61,176 nucleotides of DNA, taken from positions 1-61,176 of the forward strand of contig CALDZP010000078.1 of the NCBI GenBank assembly GCA_937944105.1, in the 5' to 3' direction. The stretch is from an uncultured Ignavibacteria bacterium (lineage in GTDB: Bacteria; Bacteroidota; Ignavibacteria; Ch128b). Below the pieces are notes generated by a model that was not told where the DNA came from, made no database searches, and saw only the letters and a list, made by a program, of their open reading frames with translations. Position numbers and translations under genes: made by a program. Shown here piece after piece: positions 1-8,762 of this stretch; position 1 is the stretch's first letter; each line of letters starts with the position of its first letter.

Positions 1-8
1 CAGAGAAA

Positions 9-230
9 AGATTGCTTTCCCGATCTTCATCGGGACTCGCAATTACAGTTCCACTTGTCTGTCATTGCGAGAGACAGCCTCTAGCTGTCGCGAAGCAATC
101 CTTCACAAAAGAACAAAATGAAAATTGGTCATTCACCCAGAAAAGATTGCTTCGCTCGCAATGACAGTTCCACTTGGTCTGTCATTGCGAGAGACAGCCT
201 CTGGCTGTCGCGAAGCAATCCTTCACAAAA
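9..230. repeat. Two copies of a long hairpin-forming dispersed repeat
   Basis: Two related units lie about 120 bases apart; the stretch beginning GTCATTGCGAGAGACAGCC occurs at 61 and again at 181. In the second copy, GATTGCTTCGCTCGCAATG and its continuation (145-167) pair with CTGTCATTGCGAG (179-191) and GCGAAGCAATC (210-220). Between those right-arm pieces sits a separate small hairpin, GACAGCC-TCT-GGCTGTC (193-209), so the unit can fold as a three-way structure. In the first copy the left arm (from 9) instead carries an inserted hairpin, CCCGAT-CTTCAT-CGGG. A worn fragment may continue near 271-315. The rest of 241-482 is AT-rich and shows no gene. Confidence 0.8.
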
Positions 231-482
231 AAACGAAAATGTAAAATGTAAAACATTGGTTTAATATGAAAGAATTGCGAACCCGATGATTATCAGGACT
301 TGCAATGGCAGGTATGCGAGAAAATACTGTATATTCTCACCCTCAATGATCTTTTTACTTAACCATCATTTCGAGTATTTTCTATTAACAATCTAAATCA
401 ATTCTAATAAAGAGTGAACAAATTAAAATATTAGCGCACAAACTTCAAACTCTAATGAAATCATTAAAACTTTATTAATAGA

Positions 483-773
483 TCAAAGGAAATTACTTGC
501 TTCAATTTCGAAATATTTCAAATCGGGAATTTTTAGATGCTCTTTAATAAACTTTACTTCATTTCTTATCTGTTCAATTTTATTTTCCGTATCCTCAATA
601 ATTGTAATTGAATAATAACCTGGCCAGATTTCATTATCAAAAACTGGATCAGCAAATTCATTTTTCCCAATTGCTTTAGGTATTCGAGTAAAATTTTTAA
701 TCTCGAGCTTTTTAATTATTTCATTTATACTTTCAGTTTCTGAAACATTATGAATTATAAATGCAACTTTCAT
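483..773 (-). CDS. Small PII-like (ferredoxin-fold) protein of the RND operon
   Basis: This 96-residue soluble protein has no signal peptide. Its beta-alpha-beta pattern (KVAFIIHN at 2-9, GYYSITIIED near 52-61, a helix, then a closing strand) resembles small PII-like signalling proteins that are often encoded beside RND pumps. The start ATG lies three bases after the stop of the pump gene, so translation is probably coupled. It is the last gene of the five-gene marR-tolC-hlyD-RND operon. The sequence does not show whether it binds a nucleotide or a metal or whether it touches the pump. The family call rests on fold pattern and context only. Confidence 0.5.
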   Translation of the reverse strand: MKVAFIIHNVSETESINEIIKKLEIKNFTRIPKAIGKNEFADPVFDNEIWPGYYSITIIEDTENKIEQIRNEVKFIKEHLKIPDLKYFEIEASNFL

Positions 774-776
774 GAT

Positions 777-3700
777 TTACTCATTTTGTTTTTTTCGTTT
801 TTCAAAAATGCTATAAATAATTGGAACAATGACCAGGGTAATTAAAGTAGAGAAGGTCATTCCTCCAACCAAAGAAGCACCAAGGGGTTTCCAGGTTTCT
901 GAACCACTTCCGGTACTTAAGGCTAAAGGCAACAATCCAAAAATTGTTGTAAATGAAGTCATAAGAACTGGTCTCAATCTACTTCTGCCTCCATTCAATA
1001 TAGCTTCATAGAGTTTTTGTCCCCTGGCTCTTAAAATATTTATAAAACTAACCAGCACAATTGCATTATTTACTACAATTCCCACCAACGTTATTATACC
1101 AAGAAACGAAATAACATTAAGGGTTTGGCCGAAAACAAATAATCCTATTAATACACCCGCAAATGCAAATGGAATACTAAACATAATCACAAATGGATCA
1201 ATAAGACTTTCAAACTGTGCTGACATTACAATATAAACTAAAACAATGCTTAGTAATAGCAACATAAATAAATCACCGAATGCTTCCTGTTGCTGTTCAT
1301 AACTCCCACCAAACTCAATCCTTGTATTTGGTGGAAGTGGAATATCCTGCAATATGTTCTTAATTTCAAGAACAGCCTGTCCAAGACTTGTACCAGATAA
1401 TCCAGCTTCAACTTTAACTATTCTTTCCTGATTTTTTCGATCAATCTCAACTGGTGCAAATTCAGTTTTTATGGTCGCAAAATTTTTAAGTGGTATTGGT
1501 TTACCAAGAACATTTGTGACCTCAAGATTTTCAATATCCTCAATTTTTGTCCTGAAATTTTCTTCGAGTCTTAATCTTATATCATAAGTTGTCTTTGTTC
1601 CTCTGAATTGAGTAGGTACATTTCCAAAAATGTAATTTCTTAAAGTCGTACCAATAATCGCCGTATTTAATCCAAGTAAAGCAGCTTTATCTTTATCAAT
1701 CGAAATAGTTATTTCAAGTTTATTTTCTTGAAGAGAAATTTGTGGTTCCACAACACCTTTGATATTAGAAATTTGAGAGACTATTTTTTCTGCTACCTTT
1801 CGAGAAGCATTTAAATCAGGACCAAGAATCTCTATGGAGATTGGCTTACCTGCTCCAAATATTGCTGCCTGACCGCCTGCTTGAGTTAAAACATTTAATT
1901 TATCAATCTTTGGATATTGCTTTAAGAATTCTCTTAAATCATCTGCTATTACCTTATTTGATCTTTTTCTTTTTTCCACATCTACTAATCTTATGTTGAT
2001 CAGTCCAATATTTTCACCTTCCTTCGTACCAAATACTGATCCTAAACCCGATGCACTCTGACCAACCTGATAAAAAATATCTTTAATCTCAGGTGTTCTT
2101 TCTTTTATTTTATCATACATATACCTTGTGAATTTTTCTGTTTCGTAAACACTCGTTCCAACGGGTAATTCCATGATTACCTGAATTTGTCCGCTATCAC
2201 TTTCTGGGATAAAGTCCGATCCGATAAATGGTATAAGACCTAATGTTAAAAATAAAAAGACAATCCCGCTTATGAGTACAGTCTTTTTATGTTTTAAAGC
2301 CCAATTAAGTAAATTATAGTAGAATTGATCAATCCTGTTAAAGATTGTTTCAGACCAATTAAAAACTCGATTAAGGAACTTTTGTGAATTGACTCTTTCT
2401 TCTACTTTCTTTAATAATGTTGAAGTCAACATTGGAGTTAAAAAGAGAGAAACAAATAAAGACATAGATATAGTAATTGTTGTGATTGCTGCCAGTTGAG
2501 TGAAAAGAATTCCCGCAATGCCAGTTAAAAAGAATAATGGAGCAAATACAGCAATTGTAGTTAGTGTTGATGCCAGTAACGCCGAACCAACTTCGCTAGC
2601 ACCATACATAGATGCTTCTTGAACACGTTCACCTTTCTCCATATGCTTAATCACATTTTCTAATACTACAATTGAATTATCCACAACTAGACCCACTGCA
2701 ATTGCAATCGAAGAAAGTGAAAGAATATTTATTGTATAATTTGCAACATACATAAAGAAAAATGCAAGAATTAACGAAAACGGAATCGAAAGAACAATTA
2801 TAAAGCTTGCCCTTACTCTTCGAAGGAATATTAGCACAACAAGTGAAACAAGCACAAGACTTATAAAGAAAGTTCTTAATAGATTATTTATAGATTTTTT
2901 AATAAAGTCAGCACCATCAAAAACAATATTTATGTGAATCTTATATTCATCCTCAATTTTCTTTATTTCTTTCTTTAGTGCATCCGAAACTGTTACTGTA
3001 TTTGCACCAGAAAGTTTATTCATCAATACTACAACACCTTTTTCACCATTTATCAATGTTCTTCTTTCATCTTTTGTGACGGTATCAACAATTTGAGCAA
3101 CATCCTTGAGATATAAAATTTTACCACCACTTGAACCAATAACAACATTACCAATATCCAGTGGTGATGTAAATTCACCTTTAACCCTTAAAATATAACT
3201 GAGTTTTTTATCATCAATAGTCCCAGCCGGTAATGTTAAATTTTCCGATTTTACAATTTGTGAAATTTGACTGATTGATAAATTATAAGCTTTCAATTTG
3301 TATGGGTCAAAGTCCACTCTAATTTCTCTTGCAGGAGCACCAAAGGCTTGAACACCTCCCACACCAGGAATTCTTACAAGTCTATCAGCAATATTATCAT
3401 CAACAAAATCTTTAAATTCTCTATAATCAATATTACCTGGCGCAGTTACTCCGGCAACAATAACCGGGAATTGCTCTGTACTGAATTTGAAAATCTTTGG
3501 ATTCTCAACACCATCAGGTAATTGTACTTTTGCAAACTCCAGTGCCGAACGACAATCATTTGCAGCTTCATCAAGATCAGTACCCCAATCAAACTCAAGC
3601 GTTACTACCGATATATTTTCTTTAGAAATGGAAGTAATCTTTTTCAAGTTGGGAACAGATGCAAGAGATTTTTCAAGGATTCTTGTTACTTTTACTTCAA

Positions 3701-3875
3701 TATCATCAGCGCTCGAACCAGGATAAGTTGTTAAAACAGTAAGTATTGGTGCTTCAATTTTTGGTAATAGATCAATTGGAATTAAATTCAAAGAATACAA
3801 TCCAAAAACCAATGTGGCAACGAAAATCATTGCCGTTAAAACAGGTCTTTTTACTCCAATTTCAGGTAATTTCAT
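777..3875 (-). CDS. RND-family efflux pump, inner-membrane transporter (HAE1/AcrB-like)
   Basis: The 1032-residue length is normal for a proton-driven RND exporter. The protein shows the duplicated architecture: TM1 near residues 10-30, a large periplasmic loop, a bundle of membrane segments from about 335 to 540, a second periplasmic loop, and a closing bundle from about 850. The TM4 motif GLVVDNSIVVLEN near residue 400 carries a proton-relay aspartate, followed by Asn where AcrB has a second Asp. Its counterpart in the second half is GIVVNNAIVLVSF. The substrate is unknown; drugs, bile-type compounds or solvents are typical of HAE1 pumps, while the heavy-metal CusA-type motif is not seen. 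GGAGG lies about 11 bases before the ATG. Confidence 0.93.
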   Translation of the reverse strand: MKLPEIGVKRPVLTAMIFVATLVFGLYSLNLIPIDLLPKIEAPILTVLTTYPGSSADDIEVKVTRILEKSLASVPNLKKITSISKENISVVTLEFDWGTDLDEAANDCRSALEFAKVQLPDGVENPKIFKFSTEQFPVIVAGVTAPGNIDYREFKDFVDDNIADRLVRIPGVGGVQAFGAPAREIRVDFDPYKLKAYNLSISQISQIVKSENLTLPAGTIDDKKLSYILRVKGEFTSPLDIGNVVIGSSGGKILYLKDVAQIVDTVTKDERRTLINGEKGVVVLMNKLSGANTVTVSDALKKEIKKIEDEYKIHINIVFDGADFIKKSINNLLRTFFISLVLVSLVVLIFLRRVRASFIIVLSIPFSLILAFFFMYVANYTINILSLSSIAIAVGLVVDNSIVVLENVIKHMEKGERVQEASMYGASEVGSALLASTLTTIAVFAPLFFLTGIAGILFTQLAAITTITISMSLFVSLFLTPMLTSTLLKKVEERVNSQKFLNRVFNWSETIFNRIDQFYYNLLNWALKHKKTVLISGIVFLFLTLGLIPFIGSDFIPESDSGQIQVIMELPVGTSVYETEKFTRYMYDKIKERTPEIKDIFYQVGQSASGLGSVFGTKEGENIGLINIRLVDVEKRKRSNKVIADDLREFLKQYPKIDKLNVLTQAGGQAAIFGAGKPISIEILGPDLNASRKVAEKIVSQISNIKGVVEPQISLQENKLEITISIDKDKAALLGLNTAIIGTTLRNYIFGNVPTQFRGTKTTYDIRLRLEENFRTKIEDIENLEVTNVLGKPIPLKNFATIKTEFAPVEIDRKNQERIVKVEAGLSGTSLGQAVLEIKNILQDIPLPPNTRIEFGGSYEQQQEAFGDLFMLLLLSIVLVYIVMSAQFESLIDPFVIMFSIPFAFAGVLIGLFVFGQTLNVISFLGIITLVGIVVNNAIVLVSFINILRARGQKLYEAILNGGRSRLRPVLMTSFTTIFGLLPLALSTGSGSETWKPLGASLVGGMTFSTLITLVIVPIIYSIFEKRKKQNE

Positions 3876-3893
3876 ATAAACTAAATCCTCCGT

Positions 3894-4925
3894 TTATAAT
3901 CCTTTAAAAAGCTTTACTTTATCACCATCAACCAGATTAGACTGACCCTCAACTATAACTTCATCACCTTCTTTCAAACCTCCCTTTATCACATTCTCAT
4001 CATCTATTTGTTTACCTTTAATTATATATTTCTTTCTTGCTGTACCTTTATCGTATACATAAACAAAATTTTTGCCGGTTACTGGATCTGTTAAAATACT
4101 TGAAGCTGGAATTACTAATTCACTTGATTCACCAAGATCAATCTCAACACGAACAAACGAATTGGCTTTTAATTTATTCCCTTTATTAAAGACCCGAAGT
4201 TCTACTTCTACAGTTTTACTTACTGGATCAACTACTGGACTTATTCGTGTAACATAACCGATAAAAATTTCATCATTAATAAAATCACTTGTAATTTTAG
4301 CTCTCTGCCCTGGTTTAATTTTATATGAATCATATTCATTCATATAAATTTTTACTTTTAATTCATTCACATTCATCAGATGTAAAATTGCCGGAACAGT
4401 GCGACCCCCAGCTGGAGCCATTGTAAATAGTTCACCATCATTTAAATATTTTGCTGTAATTACTCCACTAAAAGGCGCACGAAGCTGTGTGTTTTCTAAA
4501 ATTTTCTCATAATTTGTTTTGAGTGTTTCAAAGGCGAGTTTAAATTTTTCATATTGCTGTTCAGAGATTGCACCTTCACTTTTCAATTTTTCCGCTCTTT
4601 CAAAATCTTTTTTTGCATCATTGAATTGAATTTCTATTTGAGTCAATTGCTGATCATCCATCTGTACAAGCAACTGACCCTGTTTAACATAATCACCTTC
4701 CTTTACATAAATCTTTTTTACTCGCGATGCCATTTGTGCAGCAAGTGCTGCTTCTTCCCAGGGATAAACTGTCCCTGTGAAAATCAAATTATTCTTGATA
4801 ACTTTTTTTTCTATTCTTTTAATAGAAACTGATTTTTCTTCAACTGATTGTTGTTCCTTTTCCTTTTTACCACAACCAGTTAATATCAATAATGCTGATA
4901 AAAAAACTAATGCTATGTTTTTCAT
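3894..4925 (-). CDS. RND efflux periplasmic adaptor (membrane fusion lipoprotein, HlyD/AcrA type)
   Basis: This is a periplasmic adaptor linking the RND pump to the TolC-like channel. The start is placed at the ATG giving MKNIALVFLSALLILTGC, with GGTGAG just upstream; an in-frame GTG three codons earlier looks less likely. The N-terminus is a lipoprotein signal with lipobox LTGC, so the mature protein is lipid-anchored. Next come a biotinyl-lipoyl half motif (VKKIYVKEGDYVKQGQLLV), an alpha-hairpin around residues 100-140, the second lipoyl half (LRAPFSGVITAKYLNDGE) and beta-barrel and membrane-proximal domains. It is 343 residues long. It sits 18 bases upstream of the pump gene and directly downstream of the tolC-like gene. 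Confidence 0.92.
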   Translation of the reverse strand: MKNIALVFLSALLILTGCGKKEKEQQSVEEKSVSIKRIEKKVIKNNLIFTGTVYPWEEAALAAQMASRVKKIYVKEGDYVKQGQLLVQMDDQQLTQIEIQFNDAKKDFERAEKLKSEGAISEQQYEKFKLAFETLKTNYEKILENTQLRAPFSGVITAKYLNDGELFTMAPAGGRTVPAILHLMNVNELKVKIYMNEYDSYKIKPGQRAKITSDFINDEIFIGYVTRISPVVDPVSKTVEVELRVFNKGNKLKANSFVRVEIDLGESSELVIPASSILTDPVTGKNFVYVYDKGTARKKYIIKGKQIDDENVIKGGLKEGDEVIVEGQSNLVDGDKVKLFKGL

Positions 4926-4936
4926 ACAACTCACCG

Positions 4937-6271
4937 TTATTTAGTTGATTGATTGAGGTAAAATTCAAGTTCTGCCTGGGCAACAAGATAATCATAGATC
5001 GCTTGAGCATATCCAAGCTCTGCCGATAATAAATTTAAATTTGCATTACTAACCTCAAGTTGAGTACTCATACCTTCACGAAATCTAATTTCGGCAATTT
5101 CATAACTCCTTCGAGCTTTTTCTTTGTTAAGTTTTTGCGCATCAATTTTTTCAAGTCCTGTTAAAATTCGATTCCTTGTGTTTGTAATTGCAATATCCAG
5201 TTGTTTCCTTGTGAAATTAATTGTTTCCTCTAATTGCTTTGATTGAATTTCAGCTTGTTCTACTTTGCTTTTAATACCAAAACCTGAAAATATTGGAACA
5301 CTTAAACTTAATCCAACGGCTGCACTCTTAACCCACTTATAATTATTAAAATTAAAATCCTCAGCTTGAGTTTGAACTTGGTAATTTCCAAATGCAACAA
5401 AGCTTGGGAAATGTCCCCATCGTTGAAGCATGATATTTTTATCGGCAATTTGTTTTTGAAGACTTAGTATTTTTAATGAAAAAGTATTTTCAACAACATA
5501 TTCATTAATCGATGGCATTGTACGATTCACAAATAATGATTGAATATTTCCATTAACTTCAATGCTATCTTCTGCTGATAAATTCAAAAGTGCCTTCAAA
5601 AAATTTAATGCTGTTTGATAGGTATACTCAGCTTGAAGAACATTTGGTTTAATTTTTTCGACTTCCACCTGTGCACTTAAATAATCAAAATCAGAGATTA
5701 ATCCAGCACTATTAAGTTTCCTGGCATTCTCAAGATTTCTGATTGCATTCTCATAACTTTCTTTGACAAATTTTTCTGTTTCTCTTGTCAACAAAACATC
5801 TAAAAACGCTTTAGTAACATTTAATCGTATCTGGGCAAGAGTTTCTTCATAAGAAATCTTGGTCAATTCAAGCCCTAACTTACTCATCACAATTCCAGTA
5901 TATACCTGACCAACAAAAATTGGTACACCGATTTTTAATTGAGCTGAATAAGAATTTCTTGAACCAATCTCAATTGGTCTAACCTGACCAGTCCCACCAA
6001 AAAAATCCGGCAAAAAGAAAACTGGTTTTTTAATGTTTCTGATATAAGAACCTTCTCCACTCAAATTCGGAATTAAAGATGAATAAGACTCAATTAATTT
6101 TGATTCAGATTTTTCAATCTCAAATTTTGCAATTTTAACTTGAGAATTTTCTTTCAAAGCTATCTCAATTGCTCTCTCTAAAGTAAGGTTTGTAATTATT
6201 TTTTTTGTTTCTCCTGCAATGGATAGAGTGTAAAAAAACTGTAACAGTATAATGAATATTATCTTCTTCAT
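4937..6271 (-). CDS. TolC-like outer-membrane efflux protein
   Basis: This 444-residue protein has an N-terminal signal peptide (MKKIIFIILLQFFYTLSIAG) and the two-fold coiled-coil/beta architecture of the outer membrane efflux (OEP) family. LTLERAIEIALKENSQVKIA opens the first repeat. The second half repeats the pattern with FREGMSTQLEVSNANLNLL, the family's typical closing helix motif. It forms the outer-membrane exit duct for the RND pump. Its ATG overlaps the TGA of the MarR gene (ATGA), so the regulator and channel are translationally coupled. The order regulator-channel-adaptor-pump is common in Bacteroidota. Confidence 0.92.
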   Translation of the reverse strand: MKKIIFIILLQFFYTLSIAGETKKIITNLTLERAIEIALKENSQVKIAKFEIEKSESKLIESYSSLIPNLSGEGSYIRNIKKPVFFLPDFFGGTGQVRPIEIGSRNSYSAQLKIGVPIFVGQVYTGIVMSKLGLELTKISYEETLAQIRLNVTKAFLDVLLTRETEKFVKESYENAIRNLENARKLNSAGLISDFDYLSAQVEVEKIKPNVLQAEYTYQTALNFLKALLNLSAEDSIEVNGNIQSLFVNRTMPSINEYVVENTFSLKILSLQKQIADKNIMLQRWGHFPSFVAFGNYQVQTQAEDFNFNNYKWVKSAAVGLSLSVPIFSGFGIKSKVEQAEIQSKQLEETINFTRKQLDIAITNTRNRILTGLEKIDAQKLNKEKARRSYEIAEIRFREGMSTQLEVSNANLNLLSAELGYAQAIYDYLVAQAELEFYLNQSTK

Positions 6272-6738
6272 TTTTCTTCCTTATCAATTTGATTTACTAA
6301 ATTCAAGGATATCTGATAAAATTTTCTCATTGATTGCAGATATTCTTTTTGCTCTTCAATAGAAATGTGTTTTAATAGTTTTTCAAAAAATGCTCTGTTT
6401 TCAGCAATATGTTGCTCAATAAATTTTTTGCCCTTGTTTGAAACATTCAAAATAATTTTTCGTCTATCATCTGCAGGTATTTTTCGTTCAATATATTTCA
6501 TTTTTACAAGTCGATCTATAAGCTCTGAAGCTGAACTCTGAGCGATTACCATTTTATTAGAAAGATCTTTCAATGTAATACTTGGGTTGTGATAGATATA
6601 TTGAATGGCTATGAGTTGAGTAATTGTTAATTCGGATCTAAGAATTGTAGGATTTAACTTAAACATCATCTCACGAAACTTATAACTAAGTTCCATTAAC
6701 TCATTAATTATAGACTCAGTTTCTTTATGTTTAATCAC
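6268..6738 (-). CDS. MarR-family transcriptional regulator of the RND operon
   Basis: This 156-residue winged-helix protein has the MarR fold: a dimerisation helix at the N-terminus, a recognition region around IAQSSASELIDRLVKMKYIER (residues about 65-86), and the wing signature ADDRRKIILNVSNKGKKF. Translation appears to start at a GTG preceded by GGAG six bases upstream. It is the first gene of the efflux operon and is followed by the tolC-like gene with a four-base overlap. MarR proteins usually repress their own operon until a small lipophilic ligand binds. A 17-bp near-palindrome at 6753-6769, just upstream, is the likely operator. Confidence 0.9.
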   Translation of the reverse strand: MIKHKETESIINELMELSYKFREMMFKLNPTILRSELTITQLIAIQYIYHNPSITLKDLSNKMVIAQSSASELIDRLVKMKYIERKIPADDRRKIILNVSNKGKKFIEQHIAENRAFFEKLLKHISIEEQKEYLQSMRKFYQISLNLVNQIDKEEK

Positions 6739-6752
6739 TTAGGACTCCGATT

Positions 6753-6769
6753 GATTCGATTATCTAATC
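6753..6769. promoter_or_regulatory. Candidate MarR operator
   Basis: GATTCGATTATCTAATC reads the same on both strands at 14 of 17 positions (GATT-n-GAT-n-ATC-n-AATC). It ends 15 bases before the GTG start of the marR gene. MarR dimers typically bind palindromes of this size overlapping their own promoter. A looser direct repeat, TCCGATTGATTCG (6746-6758) and TCCGATTAATTCG (6778-6790), is spaced 32 bases apart, about three helical turns, and overlaps it. The function is inferred from position and symmetry. Confidence 0.5.
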
Positions 6770-6914
6770 TTTAAACTTCCGATTAATTCGGGAATTGATA
6801 CAAAATTAGCACGGGATTTTAATATTATCAAGTACAGAAAAAGGATCTTATAATTATAAAATTTTTAATTCGGTAACTAAGAGGGAAAAACTAATAACTT
6901 ATGATAAATGAATT

Positions 6915-7880
6915 TTAGGAGGATTTATAAAGGGCAAAACCACCAAAAATAGCAGCTTCATCCTTTAATGTAGAGAGAATTATTTTCGTGTTCTTAAAAT
7001 TACTTTTTAATGCTGTTTCCTTTGCTTTCTTTTTAATAATTGGAAGCATAAAGTTACCAATAGCTTCCATTACTCCCCCTGCAAAAAAAACGCAATCAAA
7101 ATCAAAGGTATTTATTAAATTTCCAGTTATAACCCCAAGTTTTTCTGCTGCATATTTTACAGAATTTATTGCGACTTTATCTTTTTTCTTAATTGCTTCT
7201 TTTAAGATACTTGATTTAATTAATTTTGTATTATCTGTCAATTTTGTAATAATTGTTTTCTTCCCTTTTTTAATTTGCTCATTAACCATCCTCGTTATTG
7301 CAGTCCTTGAAGCCTCGCTCTCAAGACATCCATACTTTCCACAACCACACTTATAGCCATTCTCATTTATTTTTATATGCCCGATTTCACCGGCAGAAAA
7401 ATTTTTCCCACGATAAATTTTACTATCTATAATTATTCCCGCACCAATTCCTGTCCCAACAAATATGGCAATTAAATTTTTGCATTTCCCTTTAGTTTCA
7501 AAATGATAAATACCAAGTGTGCCAAGATTTGCATCATTTTCTATGATTATCTCTTTATTAAAATGTTTCTGTAAATTTTTTGTTATATCAAAGTTTTTCC
7601 AACCAAGGTTTGGAGCAAGATTAACAATTTTGGTTTCAGGATTTAATGAACCGGGAATGCCAAGAACAATTCCATCTATATCTTCTAAACTCAAATTAGC
7701 ACTTGAAATTGATTCTTCAATTACATCAGTAATTCTATTTGTAACCGGTTCATTTTTGTTTTTAGATCTGGTGGGTTTTTTCGCTATTGAAACAATTTGT
7801 GTTTGCTTATCCAAAACCGCAGAAAGAATTTTTGTACCTCCAAGATCAACAACAACAAGATATTTATTTATTGCTGGCAT
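6915..7880 (-). CDS. ROK-family sugar kinase (glucokinase-like)
   Basis: The 321-residue length is typical of ROK glucokinases. The N-terminal phosphate-binding motif is VVDLGGTKILSAVLD. The central motif IVIFVGTGIGAGII-like stretch (written here IAIFVGTGIGAGII) is followed by FSAGEIGHIKINENGYKCGCGKYGCLESEAS, holding the ROK zinc site (CGCGKYGC) with its conserved glutamate and histidine. Known members phosphorylate glucose, other hexoses or N-acetyl sugars using ATP; some ROK proteins are regulators, but this one lacks an N-terminal DNA-binding domain. It stands alone in its orientation between the marR operon and the peroxiredoxin gene. The exact sugar cannot be read from the sequence. Confidence 0.88.
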   Translation of the reverse strand: MPAINKYLVVVDLGGTKILSAVLDKQTQIVSIAKKPTRSKNKNEPVTNRITDVIEESISSANLSLEDIDGIVLGIPGSLNPETKIVNLAPNLGWKNFDITKNLQKHFNKEIIIENDANLGTLGIYHFETKGKCKNLIAIFVGTGIGAGIIIDSKIYRGKNFSAGEIGHIKINENGYKCGCGKYGCLESEASRTAITRMVNEQIKKGKKTIITKLTDNTKLIKSSILKEAIKKKDKVAINSVKYAAEKLGVITGNLINTFDFDCVFFAGGVMEAIGNFMLPIIKKKAKETALKSNFKNTKIILSTLKDEAAIFGGFALYKSS

Positions 7881-7939
7881 AATTTAATGTATCTTTTTTA
7901 ATAATATAAATTATAGTTAGCAAAAGAAAAACAACAAAT

Positions 7940-7976
7940 AAAAAAAGAGAAGGGAAGGATTTTGTCCTTCCCCTCT
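7940..7976 (-). terminator. Rho-independent terminator downstream of the peroxiredoxin gene
   Basis: On the minus strand a 12-bp stem (AGAGGGGAAGGA, loop CAAAA, TCCTTCCCTTCT) with one mismatch is followed at once by a run of T. It starts about 15 bases after the peroxiredoxin stop codon. Confidence 0.9.
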
Positions 7977-7990
7977 AATTCATTATTAAA

Positions 7991-8644
7991 TCACTGGAGA
8001 GACTTATAAGTAAACCACCAATCAAATCCTTCCCAGGATTTTCTTTTTTCAGCTTCAACAACATCTTTCGGAGGGGGAATAATGACTTTATCTTTGATAA
8101 GCTCATTGTTTGGCCAATTCTCTGGCATAGCTACTTTATTTGTATCAGAAATTTGTAATGCTTTTAATGCTCGTAAAATTTCATCGATTTGTCTTCCGAT
8201 CTCCTGTGGGTAATAAATCATTAATCTTATTCTCGCCTCAGGATCTATGATGAAAACTGCACGAACTGTATTTGTACCTTTACCAGGATGAACCATACCA
8301 AACGATTTGGCAACTTCTCCCATGTCATCCGCTATTATGGGGAATGGAATTTCTATCCCAAGTTTTTCTTTAATCCACTCAACCCACTTGATGTGGGAAA
8401 ATACCTGATCAATTGAAAGCCCTATTAATTCTGCATTTAATTTTTTGAATTCTTCATTTCTTTTTGCAAATGCTACAAATTCAGTAGTACAAACTGGTGT
8501 AAAATCAGCTGGATGACTGAATAAAACAATCCATTTGCCTTTATAATCATCCGGTATCTTTTTAATACCGTGAGTTGTTTGAACTTCCAATGTCGGTATT
8601 TTTTCACCTAATAAGGGTATTCCTGTTCTGATTTCGCTGTTCAT
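7991..8644 (-). CDS. 1-Cys peroxiredoxin (Prx6 / AhpC-TSA family)
   Basis: This thiol peroxidase reduces hydrogen peroxide and organic peroxides. The 217-residue protein carries the peroxidatic motif [13 protein letters not shown] with the only cysteine in the protein (near residue 49), so no resolving cysteine is present and it belongs to the 1-Cys Prx6 group. The C-terminal dimerisation extension ends with [16 protein letters not shown], typical of Prx6. I chose the ATG at 8644 because GGAGG lies six bases upstream; a longer reading would start eight codons earlier without a good ribosome site. The gene has its own terminator and probably forms a single-gene unit. It lies next to cytochrome bd, which often accompanies oxidative-stress genes. 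Confidence 0.92.
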   Translation of the reverse strand: MNSEIRTGIPLLGEKIPTLEVQTTHGIKKIPDDYKGKWIVLFSHPADFTPVCTTEFVAFAKRNEEFKKLNAELIGLSIDQVFSHIKWVEWIKEKLGIEIPFPIIADDMGEVAKSFGMVHPGKGTNTVRAVFIIDPEARIRLMIYYPQEIGRQIDEILRALKALQISDTNKVAMPENWPNNELIKDKVIIPPPKDVVEAEKRKSWEGFDWWFTYKSLQ

Positions 8645-8702
8645 TGTTTCCTCCACAATTTTTTCCACATTAGATGCAACAAAATATTAAGATGATTCAA
8701 TT

Positions 8703-8753
8703 AAATAAAAAATGGGCAAAGAAAATTTAGTCCTATTTAAATTTTCTTCACCC
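8703..8753 (-). terminator. Terminator of the cydAB operon
   Basis: The arms GGGCAAAGAAAATTTA (8714-8729) and TAAATTTTCTTCACCC (8738-8753) pair at 14 of 16 positions around an 8-base loop. On the minus strand the hairpin is followed by TTTTTTATTTAA. It begins about 10 bases after the cydB stop codon. Confidence 0.8.
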
Positions 8754-8762
8754 AGCAGAGCA

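Noticed and set aside
829-1011. Plus-strand open reading frames opposite the RND gene and similar ones opposite other long genes
   Set aside because: They are antisense shadows of well-identified genes, with no family match and no ribosome site.
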